DNA of 64,000 bases from Daphnia pulex. Taxonomy: Eukaryota; Arthropoda; Branchiopoda; Diplostraca; Daphniidae. The notes beneath the pieces are model-generated. The model was not told the DNA's origin and ran no database searches. It saw only the letters and a program-made list of their open reading frames with translations. The DNA lies in the NCBI RefSeq assembly GCF_021134715.1, contig NC_060023.1:5208001-5272000 (forward strand), read 5' to 3'. A program made the translations under genes and the position numbers. Positions 45,541 to 56,421 of this stretch are shown here, in pieces (the first letter of the stretch is position 1; every line of letters begins with the position of its first letter).

Positions 45541-45799
45541 ACTGTGTATTGACACTTAGCACTGAGAGGTGCTCTTAGGTTGTGAGTTGAGTCCAGACTG
45601 ACTCTCCATTATTGGGGTGGGGCTGAGGACGATACAGATGAGGGGGAGACCTCTTGCGGAGATATAACATGCCCCTTTCCCCTGTTTTTTGGTCTTTTTA
45701 ACGATAGATACATATAGTACAATTTGATTGAATTCAGCGACAATGGTAGATACATATAATACAATTCGATTGAATTCAGCTTCGGTCTTCTTCTTGAGT

Positions 45800-46700
45800 T
45801 CATTTCCTCCATTCTGAGTTGGGGTTGTTGACATCGTAGACTGGGCGGCGATTTCGTTCGGGCTGTTTACGGGTAGGCTGGGTGTTTTGCGATCCGCGGT
45901 GGCGATTACGGCGGTGGACTGGTGGTATTGTAGTTGGTTCGCTTTGTGTTGTCGAGGCCGGAGGTGGTGTGGCTGGCTCGTTTTGGTCGGCTGGAACTGG
46001 TGGTTCTTTTGCTGTGGTTGCCGGGCAGACGGACGCTGAAGACGTTTTACGCTGGCCACCGGCTGCTTCCGCGTACGTCAAGGCTGGATTGGGTCCTCCT
46101 GGCATCACTGGGGTGCGTTTTAAAAGATGGCGGCGATACGACGGAATTCTTTCCCGTTTGCTGTGTACACCAGGTAATCGTTGTTAGGGCCGATGCCGAT
46201 GACTTTTCCGGGGGTGGACCAACCAGAAGAATTTGGGCCTTGAATGAGAATGTGATCTCCGACGGCCAGATTTCCTAGTACGCCGGTATTGTAAAACTCC
46301 TTGCTCTTCTCGCGTGCTGCGTCTACTCGCCGTTCAAGCTCTTCCGTTTGTCGCTGCCACTCTTTAGCAAATTAGCGTTTGTGCGCTGGAAGGCCGTCGT
46401 GAATCAGTCGTCCAAAAACACTTGTGGTGACGCTCGGGTGACGGACCGCCACCGCAGCGTGGAGCGTTTCGGAAGAGCATCAGTGCTTGGCTCATTTTTT
46501 CTGCATCCCACTTCCCGCCGACTTTGGAACCGCAGATGAGTTTTTTTATTTGTTTGATTTCAGCTTCTGCTCGACCGTTGGACTGTGGGTAGTGGGGTGA
46601 TGATGAATGCCAAGAGACATTGTAAGTGCGCAGGAAATCCTGGAACTCGGTCGCTTTGAAAGGCTGATTGTCCGACAAGAATCCTTCCGGCGCAGAGAAC
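45800..46700 (-). pseudogene. Gypsy integrase core end and C-terminal tail
   Basis: Minus-strand frame with SDNQPFKATEFQDFLRTYNV and SWHSSSPHYPQSNGRAEAEI: the second catalytic Asp and the Glu of the DDE integrase. A frame shift near 46380 leads to a chromatin-distal tail rich in P, T and Q (for example NRHRGSQNTQPTRKQPE). The upstream part of the core lies beyond the hAT insertion (48940-49130). Confidence 0.8.
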
Positions 46701-48931
46701 CAGGGTTGGGACTATCGTTCCGATACTCGATGAAAACGTCATCGTAAATAGTTTTTTTTTTAATTTCCCGATTATCGGCCGATACATTTTAAAATTGTCA
46801 TCGATCGATAATCGGAAAACTATCGATCGATGAAATAGCCGATACCGATAGTTTTTTTTCAATTTACGAGTAGAAGACATAAAATTAGTTAGTATACGTA
46901 TTTCAACTCAGAATCAGTCAAACAAAAAATTTATGTTCATCCTCAATTTTTTACCTATCATGGCCCAGCAGAAAAGGCTGGGAATTCGCATTATATCTGC
47001 ATTAACTGTCCGAATAAGATTAAAAACAACGGTAAACAAAAGACTATTTCGGTGAGTGACATATCTCGACAAAACCTTTACTCACATTTATCGTCCAAAC
47101 ATCCTGGTCTGCTTTCTTCATTCAAAGCTGCTAGTATACGTGGCGAGCAAACGCCGTCAAAAAGAAATCGAGAGGAAGATTCAGACACTGCTGATCTTCA
47201 AGTAAACAAAAGACAAGCTACAATTCAAGATTCACTTACATTGCCACTAAGAAAGCCACTAAGGCCTGTCGCTCTATCGCAGGAAGAATTTGATGATGTT
47301 GTGTTAAACTACATTGTAGATAGTGTTTTGTCTTGTAGACATGTAGAAACAGAGCCCTTTCGTGAATTAATGAAACAAGTTTCGCCAAGTATGATTCCAT
47401 TATTTTTCATTCTCAACTATTTTATAATAATTATGCTTTATTAATAATAATATAGATCATTCAGTAATGTGCAGAAAAACTTAAGCAAAGCGTCTGCAGG
47501 CTAAATATGTTGCAGCAAAAGAGAACATTGTAGATCATTTATTGAAACTGAATCACGTCTGCACGACAGCAGACCTTTGGACTGCACATGGAAAGTCATA
47601 CCTTGGAATGACTTGTCATTGGCTGCATCCAACATCTTACGAAAGAAACAGTATATGTCTTGCAATTCGACGTGTAACTGGAAGCACACTTACAACGTGA
47701 TAGCATCTAGTCTTGACTCAATCAATTTAGAATTTGGAGTTGAAAATAAGACTGCAATAACAGTTACTGATTCTGGACCAAATATGTTGAAAGCCTTCAG
47801 GTTATTTGGAGCAGAAGCAATGGCATCTAATGATGAGACACCTGATGGTTCAAATGAAGAAGAAAAAGAAGATATATTATATACGGATTTGGATTTTGCT
47901 ATACTTACTTTAGATACTACTGAAGATGATATTTATAGACTTCCTATGCATTCTCCTTGTGCTGCACACCTACTAAGTCTGTTAGCGAAAGCAGACGCAG
48001 AACTGGCTTTATCGGACACACAATTCAAGAAAAAATCAAGATCGGCTATTGGGAAATTACAGGCCCTATTTAATAAACAGCAACATCCATCTTTAAGTAA
48101 AGACAAAATAAAAGAATTCCTTGGTAAGATTTAAGCTCTGTAATTTGCATATCACAGTTTCCTTTAATTACTTTTTTTTATATTTCTACTTTTGTTAGGA
48201 ACGTGGTTTGTTATTCCAAATGATACGCGTTGGAACGCTTGGTTTGACGCAATTAATCACGTAAAGACTTTGGTCTCAGACGTGAATACTGTTAAGACAA
48301 TGAAGAAAAATTTGAAAGATGTCTGCGAATTTTTGAAAGTTCCTGCTCTCACTTCATAAGACTATCTGTTTATTTCAGAATATGTATCAGTGATGACACC
48401 AGTAGCTTATGCTTTGGAAATCTTGCAAGGGTAGCAGCATACCCAAGTTACGTCTGGTTATTTACTGCAAACCATTGTTTTGATTAGAAGACGTCTTGGC
48501 CAACTCGCTGAGAAAGAACCACCCCTTCTTATCTGCAAGCCGCTCGTACAAGTATTACTAGACGGCATATCCAAACGTTTTGATAGGTTGTTTAACCTGG
48601 AATATTTTCAATTGGCTGCTGTCATCCATCCCAAGTTTAAGCTTTGCTGGTTAGACGACAGAGAAGAAAATGAAAAGAAGCTCCAGAAGAAAATTATATC
48701 GAGAATTGAAAAAAAAATTACAAGCAATGCAGGAAGAAGATCAAAGTAATTCAAGCCCTTGCAAATCTATATCGCCCGAAGAAGAAAAACACGATTTTTT
48801 CACAACTCTTTCAAAAGGAAAAAAATGTGACCAATCTTCTGACAATATTTGGAAAATTGAATTAACCCGTTACCTCGAATCAAAGAAAACAGATGACCTC
48901 ACATGTCTCAATTTTCTTTACAACGTTCTCT
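46701..48931 (+). mobile_element. hAT-family DNA transposon inserted in gypsy integrase
   Basis: The left end CAGGGTTGGGACT is typical of hAT termini. It is flanked on the left by CAGAGAAC (46693-46700) and on the right by GAGAGAAC (48932-48939), a 7/8-bp match expected for the 8-bp hAT duplication. The gypsy integrase frame resumes on either side once the element and one copy are removed. The right terminus (CAACGTTCTCT) is poorly preserved. The transposase lies inside on the plus strand. Confidence 0.85.
47052..48750 (+). pseudogene. hAT transposase, frame-broken
   Basis: Blocks include an N-terminal region with NLYSHLSSKHPGLL (a BED-finger-like C-terminal histidine region), ENIVDHLLKLNHVCTTADLW with TAHGKSYLGMTCHW (about 47515-47620, around the first catalytic Asp), ITVTDSGPNMLKAFRLFG with the second Asp region, MHSPCAAHLLSLL, GTWFVIPNDTRWNAWFDA (after an intron ending near 48198), and AAVIHPKFKLCWLDD. 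This order is standard for hAT transposases. The C-terminal hATC dimerisation motif is not evident and frames change near 47620 and 48360, so it is probably inactive. Confidence 0.8.
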
Positions 48932-49159
48932 GAGAGAACGTTGTGAAGAAAGCTCGGCTGCTGTTGATGAGTCGGTGAGCTGTGGTGTTCTTGTCGTTGT
49001 TGTTGAGCAAAACCCATTCTGCCATCTAGCGTTGACTGGTGAAGTCTTGTGGTGCGGAGAAGTAGGGTGACTGTTTAGACTCACCCGATATAGAAGAGAA
49101 GCGTCGTTACGGGTCTGGCAAGAAGAAAGCGTCATCCCTACAAGTGATCTAGAAATTAA

Positions 49160-49680
49160 CTGTGTGTTCCCCTCTCAACTGGGGGCTGGTTGTGACGGGA
49201 GGTGGCTGACGCAACTTTCACACGACTTAGCAGCGTTGTTGATGTCAGCGTCCATGTGTGGCCAGTATACTGACAGACGGACCCGTTGTCGCATCTTGGT
49301 TGAGCCCTGGTGCATTCCAACTAGGATTTTCAGCATCTCCGGGACCTTAGCGCGGGGGATCACTACTCTTGGGCCACACACAATCATGTTGTCGTGGTCG
49401 TCGATCGCCAGGCTTTCTATTTTATCTCATAATGGACGTAGGTTGGCTGGTAAGTTGGTCTTTCCGTTTGGAAACCCGCTTAAGATTACTTCTCTTAGGT
49501 CCTGTAGGTCTCGATCTGCAGCCGCAGCTATTTTGATGCCTTCCAGGCATATGTCTGTTGCTTTTTCTTTTGATCCTGTCCACTCGGCTATCATACCGAC
49601 GACTGCTTTTCGGGCTGTGTAAACCATTGGTCCTTCTCCAAGCAAGTCCTCCTCGGTTGGTTTGTCCGTTGGGGAGCGTG
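49160..49680 (-). pseudogene. Gypsy RNase H end and integrase zinc finger
   Basis: Minus-strand frames show IVCGPRVVIPRAKVPEMLKI, LVGMHQGSTKMRQRVRLSVY, WPHMDADINNAAKSCESCVS: the HHCC zinc finger with the YWPxM motif. One frame shift lies near 49415, between the linker and the zinc finger. Confidence 0.8.
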
Positions 49681-49689
49681 ATGAAGCGT

Positions 49690-51191
49690 CAGCTTAAATT
49701 TTTTGGGTGCCGGGCACCCAGCGGGCATGGAAGCAGAACCGAGACATTTTCAATATCAGTCGGAGCAGTCGCTGGTTGTCTAGCTGGTCCAGCGTGTAGT
49801 CGTTGAGGATGGGAATCAGCGGCCGGTGGTCCAGTACCAGTTCGAATGTAGGTAGGCCCTTGAGGAACTGCTTGCACTTGCTAATGGCCCAGGCCGCTCC
49901 GAGGCATTCCAGCCCGATCATGGCGTATCTTGATTCGGCTGGGGCGATGAATCTTGATCCGGCTTGCACCATCCGCCATTGTCCGTCTGCTTGCTGCTGC
50001 TTCAGGATAAATCCGAGTCCGCGGCGGCGCGATGCGTCGGAGAATAGCTCTGTAGGTCGGGACGGGTCGTAGTAGGCCAGCGCTGGGACATTTAAAAGAA
50101 GACAGCGTGCTGCTACGAATGCTTTGTCGTGGTCGTCGAGCCATACAAATGCGACTTATTTTTTCAGAAGGGGGGGGGGGGGAATGGAGCCAATGCTGTT
50201 GCAATTTCGTTGCTGAAAAGGCCGACTTGTTGGTAGAGGCCGTTGAATGACCGAAGGTCAGTCTTGTCGTTTAGACGATGGAATTCGGCTATTGCTCTGG
50301 TGAGTCCTGGGCTTGGTCCATATCCATTTCTTTCCAGTCGGTATGTCGCCTTCTTGTCGCCTTCTTGTGATGCGAATGCTCTAATTGTCTTCTTGGTGTT
50401 GAAGGAAACGTTGTACTTGTCTGCTCTTTCGACGATCCCCTCTGTCAGGGCCAACATTTCGGGATATGTGGCAGTGTACACGCACATATCTTCCACGCAT
50501 ATGGCGATAGAAAGGTCGCCGAAAATCTGGTGGTAATGGCTCCCGAAGCTATCGCCTGAATGGCTGATCCCCATTGGGAGGCGGGTATACTGGAATAGGC
50601 CGAAAGGGGGAGGAGAAGGTGGTTAGCGTCATTGATTCTTCCTCGAGGCGTACCATGTGGTAGCCCTTGAGGCCATCAAACATGGTAAAGTAGTTCATTC
50701 CGGTTGGAATCGATCACACGGCTTCAAAGGGCGTCTTGTTCGAAAAGATGGTGCCTAGGAACCATTTGTTGAGCTCCTGGAAATCGACTGTAATGCGGAC
50801 GCCTCCTGACACGGATTCTTTTCGTAGTGTGACGACTCCATTGATGAAGGATGTTATGGTTCCTGGTTGTACTGCTCGGAGTAGTCCCTGTTCCACTTGG
50901 CTCATGAGTTCGTCGTGGAACATCTGCATGAGCGGTTCAGCAATGTTTCGATGACCGCGTATCTGTACTGGAATGGCTCCTTCTCGTAGTGTTGGATGCA
51001 CCGGTTCACAATCCATCTCTCTGCAGACTCCGTCGAAGACTTTTGGGTGTGCGCGACCATTAGTTTGGCTAGGTCGAAGTCTCTCTGTTCCTTGGATGGG
51101 CGGTCTGTGTCGGTGATTTGATGGACTCGGAAGTGTGGATAATCGACAGGAATCATCCCTAGTTGTTGCTGCGACGATCTCGATAGGACTG
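49690..51191 (-). pseudogene. Gypsy reverse transcriptase and RNase H
   Basis: Blocks on the minus strand: EPLMQMFHDELMSQVEQGLL and VVTLRKESVSGGVRITVDFQ (fingers), NYFTMFDGLKGYHMV with the first catalytic Asp, LPMGISHSGDSFGSHYHQIF, ICVEDMCVYTATYPEML where YxDD would be (the second Asp is present but the first of the pair reads Glu), KYNVSFNTKKTI and the RNase H block MIGLECLGAAWAISKCKQFL with LVLDHRPLIPIL (about 49790-49940). Frame shifts occur at about 51010, 50710, 50600 and 50170, the last at a poly-G run. Confidence 0.8.
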
Positions 51192-51587
51192 CCCACATAA
51201 CACAAAACATCCGGCGGATGTCCGTGCTAGAGCCGAACAGCCGAAACATATCCTTGTCCCGATGCGGATGTCCAGTGGATGTCCCACTGACGACCTTTTA
51301 GAACATCCGATAGATGGCCGGAAAAGGACAGCAACTCTACGTAGTTTGGCTATCCATATTGATGTGTGGATAGGATGTGTGTTGTATAAATAATTTTCAT
51401 GCGAAAAAAGGAAATTTTTGGAAGAAAATATAAAAAATTCAAGTTTCGTAAATTCGTAATGAAATAGCATTAAGACACAATTGAACCATAAAGCACTTTA
51501 TTTAAGAAAAATTTTTACACAAACATATTTTTTGTACATTGGAAAAAGTCAAAGCACTTGGATCTAGAAAAGATTAGAAAAAAGAGT

Positions 51588-52505
51588 CTAGTCTTCAGGG
51601 AGAGGTGGAGACTGTTGCTGGGATCTACCGGGTGCAATACCGGCTTGTTCGTTAATCTCAGCTTCAAACTGAAGAGGTTCAATCAACTGTTTCTGGCCGT
51701 GTGGTGGCGAACCGACCAGAGCTTTCATGTCATGGTAGTTGAGCGTCTCTTTAAGAAGCAACTCCTCTGCAATCTAAATACAATTCACATCAATAAAAAA
51801 AACTGGCGTGTTGACATTTTCATGTTGTACCTTCTCGAGCATGTGGCGGTGCTGGAGAAAAATACTTTCGGTCCTCTTGTAAGCGCTGGCGATAATATTC
51901 CGAGTTTCGTCATCCATCGTGTTAGCCAATCTTTTACTGTAAGGTCGAACTCCGAATTCCCTCGAATTGCGATCCTCATCCGGGAATAAAATGGGACCCA
52001 TTGATTCATTCATTCCGTACGTTCTCACCTGTCCAAAACAATTTGACGTCACGTAATAAGACGAGATGACAGAAAGCGTGAAAATTTATTCAAACCTGCG
52101 AGTAGGCAATTTTGGTGACTTTATGTAGATCATTTTGTGCTCCGGTTATCACTCGGAACGTGATAGATTCGGCCACTCGCCCGCCTAAGGCCATGCACAT
52201 CTGCCCGAAAAGTTTTTCAGTAGAGAAGAGTCGCTTGTCGGTGGGCGTGTACTGAGCGAATCCCAGGGCCTGGCTCGCACGAGGAACAATGGTCACTTTC
52301 AGAAGAGCGTCAGTGTTGACATTCGCGAGTTAACATTTCGTCAATTTCCACTAAAAGTTGATTTAATGTCTGTTCACTTTCACAAGATGCTCCATCAAAA
52401 GCACCACCACCCTGGGAACGCTGGCGGCCAATGGCATCGATCTCGTCAATGTAAATAATGCAGGAACTCTTTTCGTGCTTCTTTGAACAAATCTCTAAGT
52501 TAAAC
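51588..52505 (-). pseudogene. Captured mitochondrial m-AAA protease fragment (paraplegin/AFG3L2 type)
   Basis: Four exon-like blocks in family order with intron signals kept. About 52310-52505 holds the Walker B region ([17 protein letters not shown] and [10 protein letters not shown]). 52096-52310 holds [19 protein letters not shown] and [12 protein letters not shown]. 51831-52028 holds RTYGMNESMGPILF and DETRNIIASAYKRTESI. 51588-51774 holds IAEELLLKETLNYHDMKALV and ends PPLPED*. In intact m-AAA proteases the end of the ATPase domain and the zinc-binding HEXXH motif lie between the first two blocks; here they are deleted. A frame shift also precedes [10 protein letters not shown]. The fragment cannot be a working protease. 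It lies wholly inside the inverted-repeat element, so host-gene capture is the simplest reading. Confidence 0.75.
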
Positions 52506-52559
52506 AACAACAAAAAAGCAATTAGGATTCGTTTTCAAAAGATAATTAACGTTTCTAAC

Positions 52560-53957
52560 ATACCGGACGCGAGCCGCTTCCAGTCCTCCAACTACTTGGG
52601 GGATTTTGAAGAAGATACGTTTCCATCTGGTTCAACTCCACCTTCCAACACAAGAGCTTTGGCGTCTACTTCCAAATATCATGGTAATTATCTTTTTTTG
52701 TGGTGTTCAGAAAACAATTTTTCAATTTAAATTGTTGTTTTTCAGCAACAAGCAACCGCCCTGGATCTTCAGGCGTTCGTTCCAATGACTATATGGATTT
52801 TGAAGACGAAGATACGTTTCCATCTCGTTCATCTCCACCTTCCAATACATGAGCTTTGGCGTCTACTTCTAAAAATCATGGTAATTATCTTGGTCTATAC
52901 TCTTTATTCGCTTACTTTGTTGGTTATATAAGTAATCTGAATGGAACAGCATGTATTTCAATTGTTTTTTTTTCTTTCCAGCTTCCGGAATTCGCCCTGG
53001 ACCGAGTTGTGATGAAGAAGAGACGTTTTCATCTCGGTCGCATCAAACTTCGAAGAAACGAGCTGTGGTGTCTACTTCAAGATATAGTAATAATCGTGTC
53101 AATTTTCGTTATTGATTTATTGCTGATTATTAATGTTAGAATTATTTTTCTTTATTTAGGTGAAAATATCGTGAGCAAGGAAAACAAACAAAATGAAGCT
53201 GGGAATAGAAGATCCAAAATTTCATCTCGTCCTGGTGGTATGATATTAGTTCATTATTCGTTTAACATTCTCATTGCTGAAGTCGTTTAATTTCCAATTT
53301 TTGTTTGTAGAATCTCCGGATGAGTTTGTACAAAGAGGCATAGTCTCCATAACTCACGATATGAGAGATCTGCGATTCCTGGGATCTGCTGTCTTGGATC
53401 AGCTAAAGAAAATGGAAATGAAACTTATGCGGCATCAGGATCACGACGATGATGACGAGTTTCTTCAAAATCTCCCTCTCAAAACAATGGATGAATTCAA
53501 TTTTTTTGACGAAGAAATTAATAATAAGTCTATTCGGAAGATTTTGGTACGTAATAATTTTGCCACCAATATTATTTTAATTGTGTTCTTAATCTTTTCT
53601 ATCATCTCTTTCTTTAGCATAATCATCTAACTGGGATTGGAGGGCGGGATGGAAGAAATATAGTGTGCTCCATTGCCAAGCGGATATTTTCAAAGGAATT
53701 GGCAAAGAATTTTTCTTGGTTTGGGCAGAAAGGAAACAGGAATCTCTCTCTGACCAATATAGGAAAGGCGATTATGAGTAAATTTTTATTTTCTCTAACT
53801 GTTATATACAAAAGTTAACTCAATTTTAAACGTACTTGTTTTAGGAGCGGCTAAGCGTGAAAAGCCCGTTATTTCTGAACGGGATGTAATAGATGTTATG
53901 ATTGACTTCCTTAGGCACTGCAAGGACAAACCAAGGAACAGACAACAACAGCAATAA
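52560..53957 (+). CDS. DUF4806-domain gene inside the inverted-repeat element
   Basis: Plus-strand exons, some with exact boundaries: about 52560-52683, 52746-52879, 52982-53086, 53160-53237, 53311-53546, 53618-53777 and 53845-53957, ending at TAA. The C-terminal exons encode QNLPLKTMDEFNFFDEEINN, then GIGGRDGRNIVCSIAKRIFS and KELAKNFSWFGQKGNRNLSL, the pattern of the DUF4806 domain found in many arthropod and cnidarian repeat-associated proteins. The three N-terminal exons are repeats of one another (EDTFPS-S-PPSNTRALASTS). The second has TGA where the first has AGA, a nonsense change. The function of DUF4806 is unknown. The start codon was not determined. Confidence 0.6.
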
Positions 53958-54494
53958 AGTTTTCCGGAAAAAGATTAATTCAGTATATTTGTTGAGATCT
54001 GGTTGGTTTCATTTAATTTTCGTTATACAATTTGTTTTGTTCCCATGCGTCCGCTTTGTTGACTTACAATTTGTCCATTTGATCCCCTAATTTTTAGTTT
54101 CCTGTCATTCTGAATTTTCTGTTCTGAAATTTGTTTTCTCCTTTTTGAATAATTTCAGTGTTGATGTAATAAAATGACCTAGAATAATATTACAAAGATT
54201 GCAACAAGATTGATTGAAGGCTTATTTTATTAGTTTTTTACAGTGAATTACACATTTAATAGGCATATTATATGAAATGAAATCAAAGCCAAGGAATGTT
54301 ATCCCTATGTCCCAATTGATGAACGGCGGATGTCGGTAGGCGCCGATTTGGGTAGGTCTTCTAACGTTATTCCGACCTCCGAACGCCCTCCTGTGCGGAT
54401 ATGCGGCGGTCCCTCGGACATCCAACGGATGTTTTGTATGTCCCAGTACGACATCTGGCGAACATCCGTGGGACTGCCGTGTGCTATTTGGGTG

Positions 54495-54858
54495 GTTGCC
54501 TGAGATCTTCTAAGACGTGGACTGTCGACTCTATGCAGCGTGATGACCCGTCGTTGGCCGTCCAGTTGATCGAAGCCTTGAATGATTCTAAAGATTGAAT
54601 GTGATTGCTGGTGGTGGTTTCGGCGTGAGTGCCGGCATTGAGTCGTACATCTCCGAAATGGCTGCAGAAAACTGATGGCGGAATTGCGTCCAAGGTTGAT
54701 CCGGTATCGGGCAGCGTGAGTACCTGAGTGGCCGGTCCTTCTTTGGGGGTGATAGAGATTGCGACTGTGTCTTCTTTATTTGAGGCGATTCGGTTTACGT
54801 AAATTGCCGAAAGTTTACCTTTTACTGGGCAGACGGATTTAACGGATTTGTTTCTCAA
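54495..54858 (-). pseudogene. Gypsy aspartic protease region
   Basis: The open minus-strand frame contains VLTLPDTGSTLDAIPPSVF, with the catalytic DTG of retropepsins, after a Thr/Glu-rich linker. It runs towards RT through the insertion point of the inverted-repeat element (HVLEDLRQP at the left of the join). Confidence 0.8.
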
Positions 54859-55019
54859 GTTTATCGCCTTCTAAAATGCTTCCGCAATCTTATTGGTGTG
54901 CTTTCAGGCCAGCAGCAAGTCAGAATTTTGTCCTGGCCAGCTACATAGCTCCGGAGGTCTGTATAAATTTTGTAAGCTGGTCTCTTCTGTTGTTCTTTGA
55001 CAGCAATGTTTTTATACCA

Positions 55020-56421
55020 TAATTTTAGGTAGCGTTGGCTGTCATTTGGGCCTTAGCCATAGAACGTACAATGATCATGTACAAATATCATCGAACAGAT
55101 TGCATTTTCTTTTCGTGCCCAAACTTTGACTGGCCACTGTATTGCTGATACTTTGCTTGACAAAGAAGCCCATAAGCTGAAGAACTTGCACGAAAAGCAT
55201 TTGCTAGCCGTCAAAATTTCTATCACATAAAAAGTTAGTCGTTTCTTTGTTTTCGTTTTTTTGGCTAAAAAGTTTATCTTATTAAATTGCTTAAACTCAC
55301 AGGGAACAGTATACAGAAATGAGTGTATCCTCGCAAGTACGCTCCGTCATGCGAAATAAAAAACTTTTTGTGGAAGAGATTCCGTTGGTTATCTTCCGTC
55401 TAGAAGAAATTATCGCTTCTCTGGACGTAGCTCTCTAACCATGGCTGAATTTCAATTCACGTTTTACAACGTTTCGTGGGAAATAGTACACATGCAAAGG
55501 TCCTTACAATTTTCTACAGTTTCTTAATGGACTATATTAACCAGAACCAGACAACTAGTCATCTGAGAGAAATCAAAACCGAACCTAACGTTCGCGCTTT
55601 ACTTCAGCAAGTCTGCGATCTGGTGCAGCGAGAAGAATTGAACGCGTCATTAATTGTATTGGAACTACTAGGAAATACTGGACCGTCTACTTCACATTCC
55701 ACATGTTCACCCAACACTGAATCTACTGGAGCTGACTCTTTGCCGACGTACCTAATTGATGAAAAGTAACTTTTAACATTTTTACCTTACTCATTGATGA
55801 TTCGACAGGAATGGCGACTTAAGTATGGTTGGCCCGCTGTGTCGCGAGCCTATAGCAAGCAAAAGTCCCCTTGCTCGCCAAGTGTTTTTACTTTTGGAAA
55901 ACCAAAATAATTCAGACCTAGAATTTGTACTTCCAACTGATGCTGCTGCGAGCCAAATTAGCCATTTGGTCAAAGCACACCATGTAATATTAGCTGCAAG
56001 ATGTCGTTGGTTTCATCGAGTTCTTTTGTCTTGAATGCGAGAAGCAATTGACAGGTATACAACAACAAAATATGCTTTCGACATCGCTGTCGTGTTTAAA
56101 CTGCTCTTTTCTGACAAGGAAAATCACATTTCCCGACTGTTCTGCCCAGCTGCTATCAGTGTTTCTTCGTTTCCTTTATGGTGACCATATTGATTAAACT
56201 ACTCTCAGTAATGAGCAACTACTAGAGTTGTTAATCATGGCTGACCTGTTTGAGGTTGAACAACTTAGTTCCGGCTTGAAGATATCCTCGGAGGTGAAGT
56301 TTCTAGGCCTGAGCTTTTGCGGTTAGCCCTGGCGGCTGACTGTGACATTAATAGAGCCGTCAACTATTACCTTGCGCAGCCGGATCCTAGTAACGTTAGT
56401 GCCAAAGGTCCCAGTAAATAA
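55020..56421 (+). pseudogene. BTB/POZ-domain gene, degraded
   Basis: Plus-strand pieces in order: YTEMSVSSQVRSVMRNKKLF (about 55310-55437); a block 55476-55769 with ALLQQVCDLVQREELNASLI; a BTB start DLEFVLPTDAAASQISHLVK and AHHVILAARCRWFHRVLL (about 55915-56035); the BTB end FLRFLYGDHID, TLSNEQLLELLIMADLFEVE (about 56165-56260); and a C-terminal tail LRLALAADCDINRAVNYYLA, perhaps UBA-like, ending at TAA 56419-56421. Stops (56033, 56195) and frame shifts (near 56270) break it. BTB proteins often act as CUL3 ligase adaptors; the exact family was not identified. Confidence 0.55.

Larger units (their letters stand above)
51192..54492. mobile_element. 3.3-kb inverted-repeat transposon carrying a DUF4806 gene and a captured m-AAA protease fragment
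   Basis: The left end reads CCCACATAACACA and the right end, reversed, CCCAAATAGCACA (11 of 13 identical). Flanking bases are TG on both sides (51190-51191 and 54493-54494). Excising the element with one TG joins the minus-strand gypsy frame exactly. Subterminal regions (51200-51330, 54340-54480) carry repeated CATCCG/CGGATG motifs, some palindromic (ACATCCGGCGGATGT at 51207-51221). Inside are a plus-strand multi-exon DUF4806-like gene and a minus-strand intron-bearing fragment of a paraplegin/AFG3L2-type protease. I could not assign a known superfamily; no obvious DDE transposase is visible. Non-autonomous status with host-gene capture is inferred. Confidence 0.7.
45540..54860 (-). mobile_element. 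Ty3/gypsy retrotransposon with two nested insertions
   Basis: Reading the minus strand from 54860 downwards: aspartic protease, reverse transcriptase, RNase H, integrase zinc finger, integrase core and a proline/threonine-rich pol C-terminus. This is the Ty3/gypsy order. It is interrupted by an inverted-repeat element (51192-54492) and by a hAT element (46701-48931); removing either, with one copy of its target duplication, restores the flanking frame. Several frameshifts exist. No clear LTR pair or gag was found; the 5' end may have been lost near 54.9 kb. A 38-bp tandem repeat near 45700-45780 lies at its 3' side. Confidence 0.85.
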
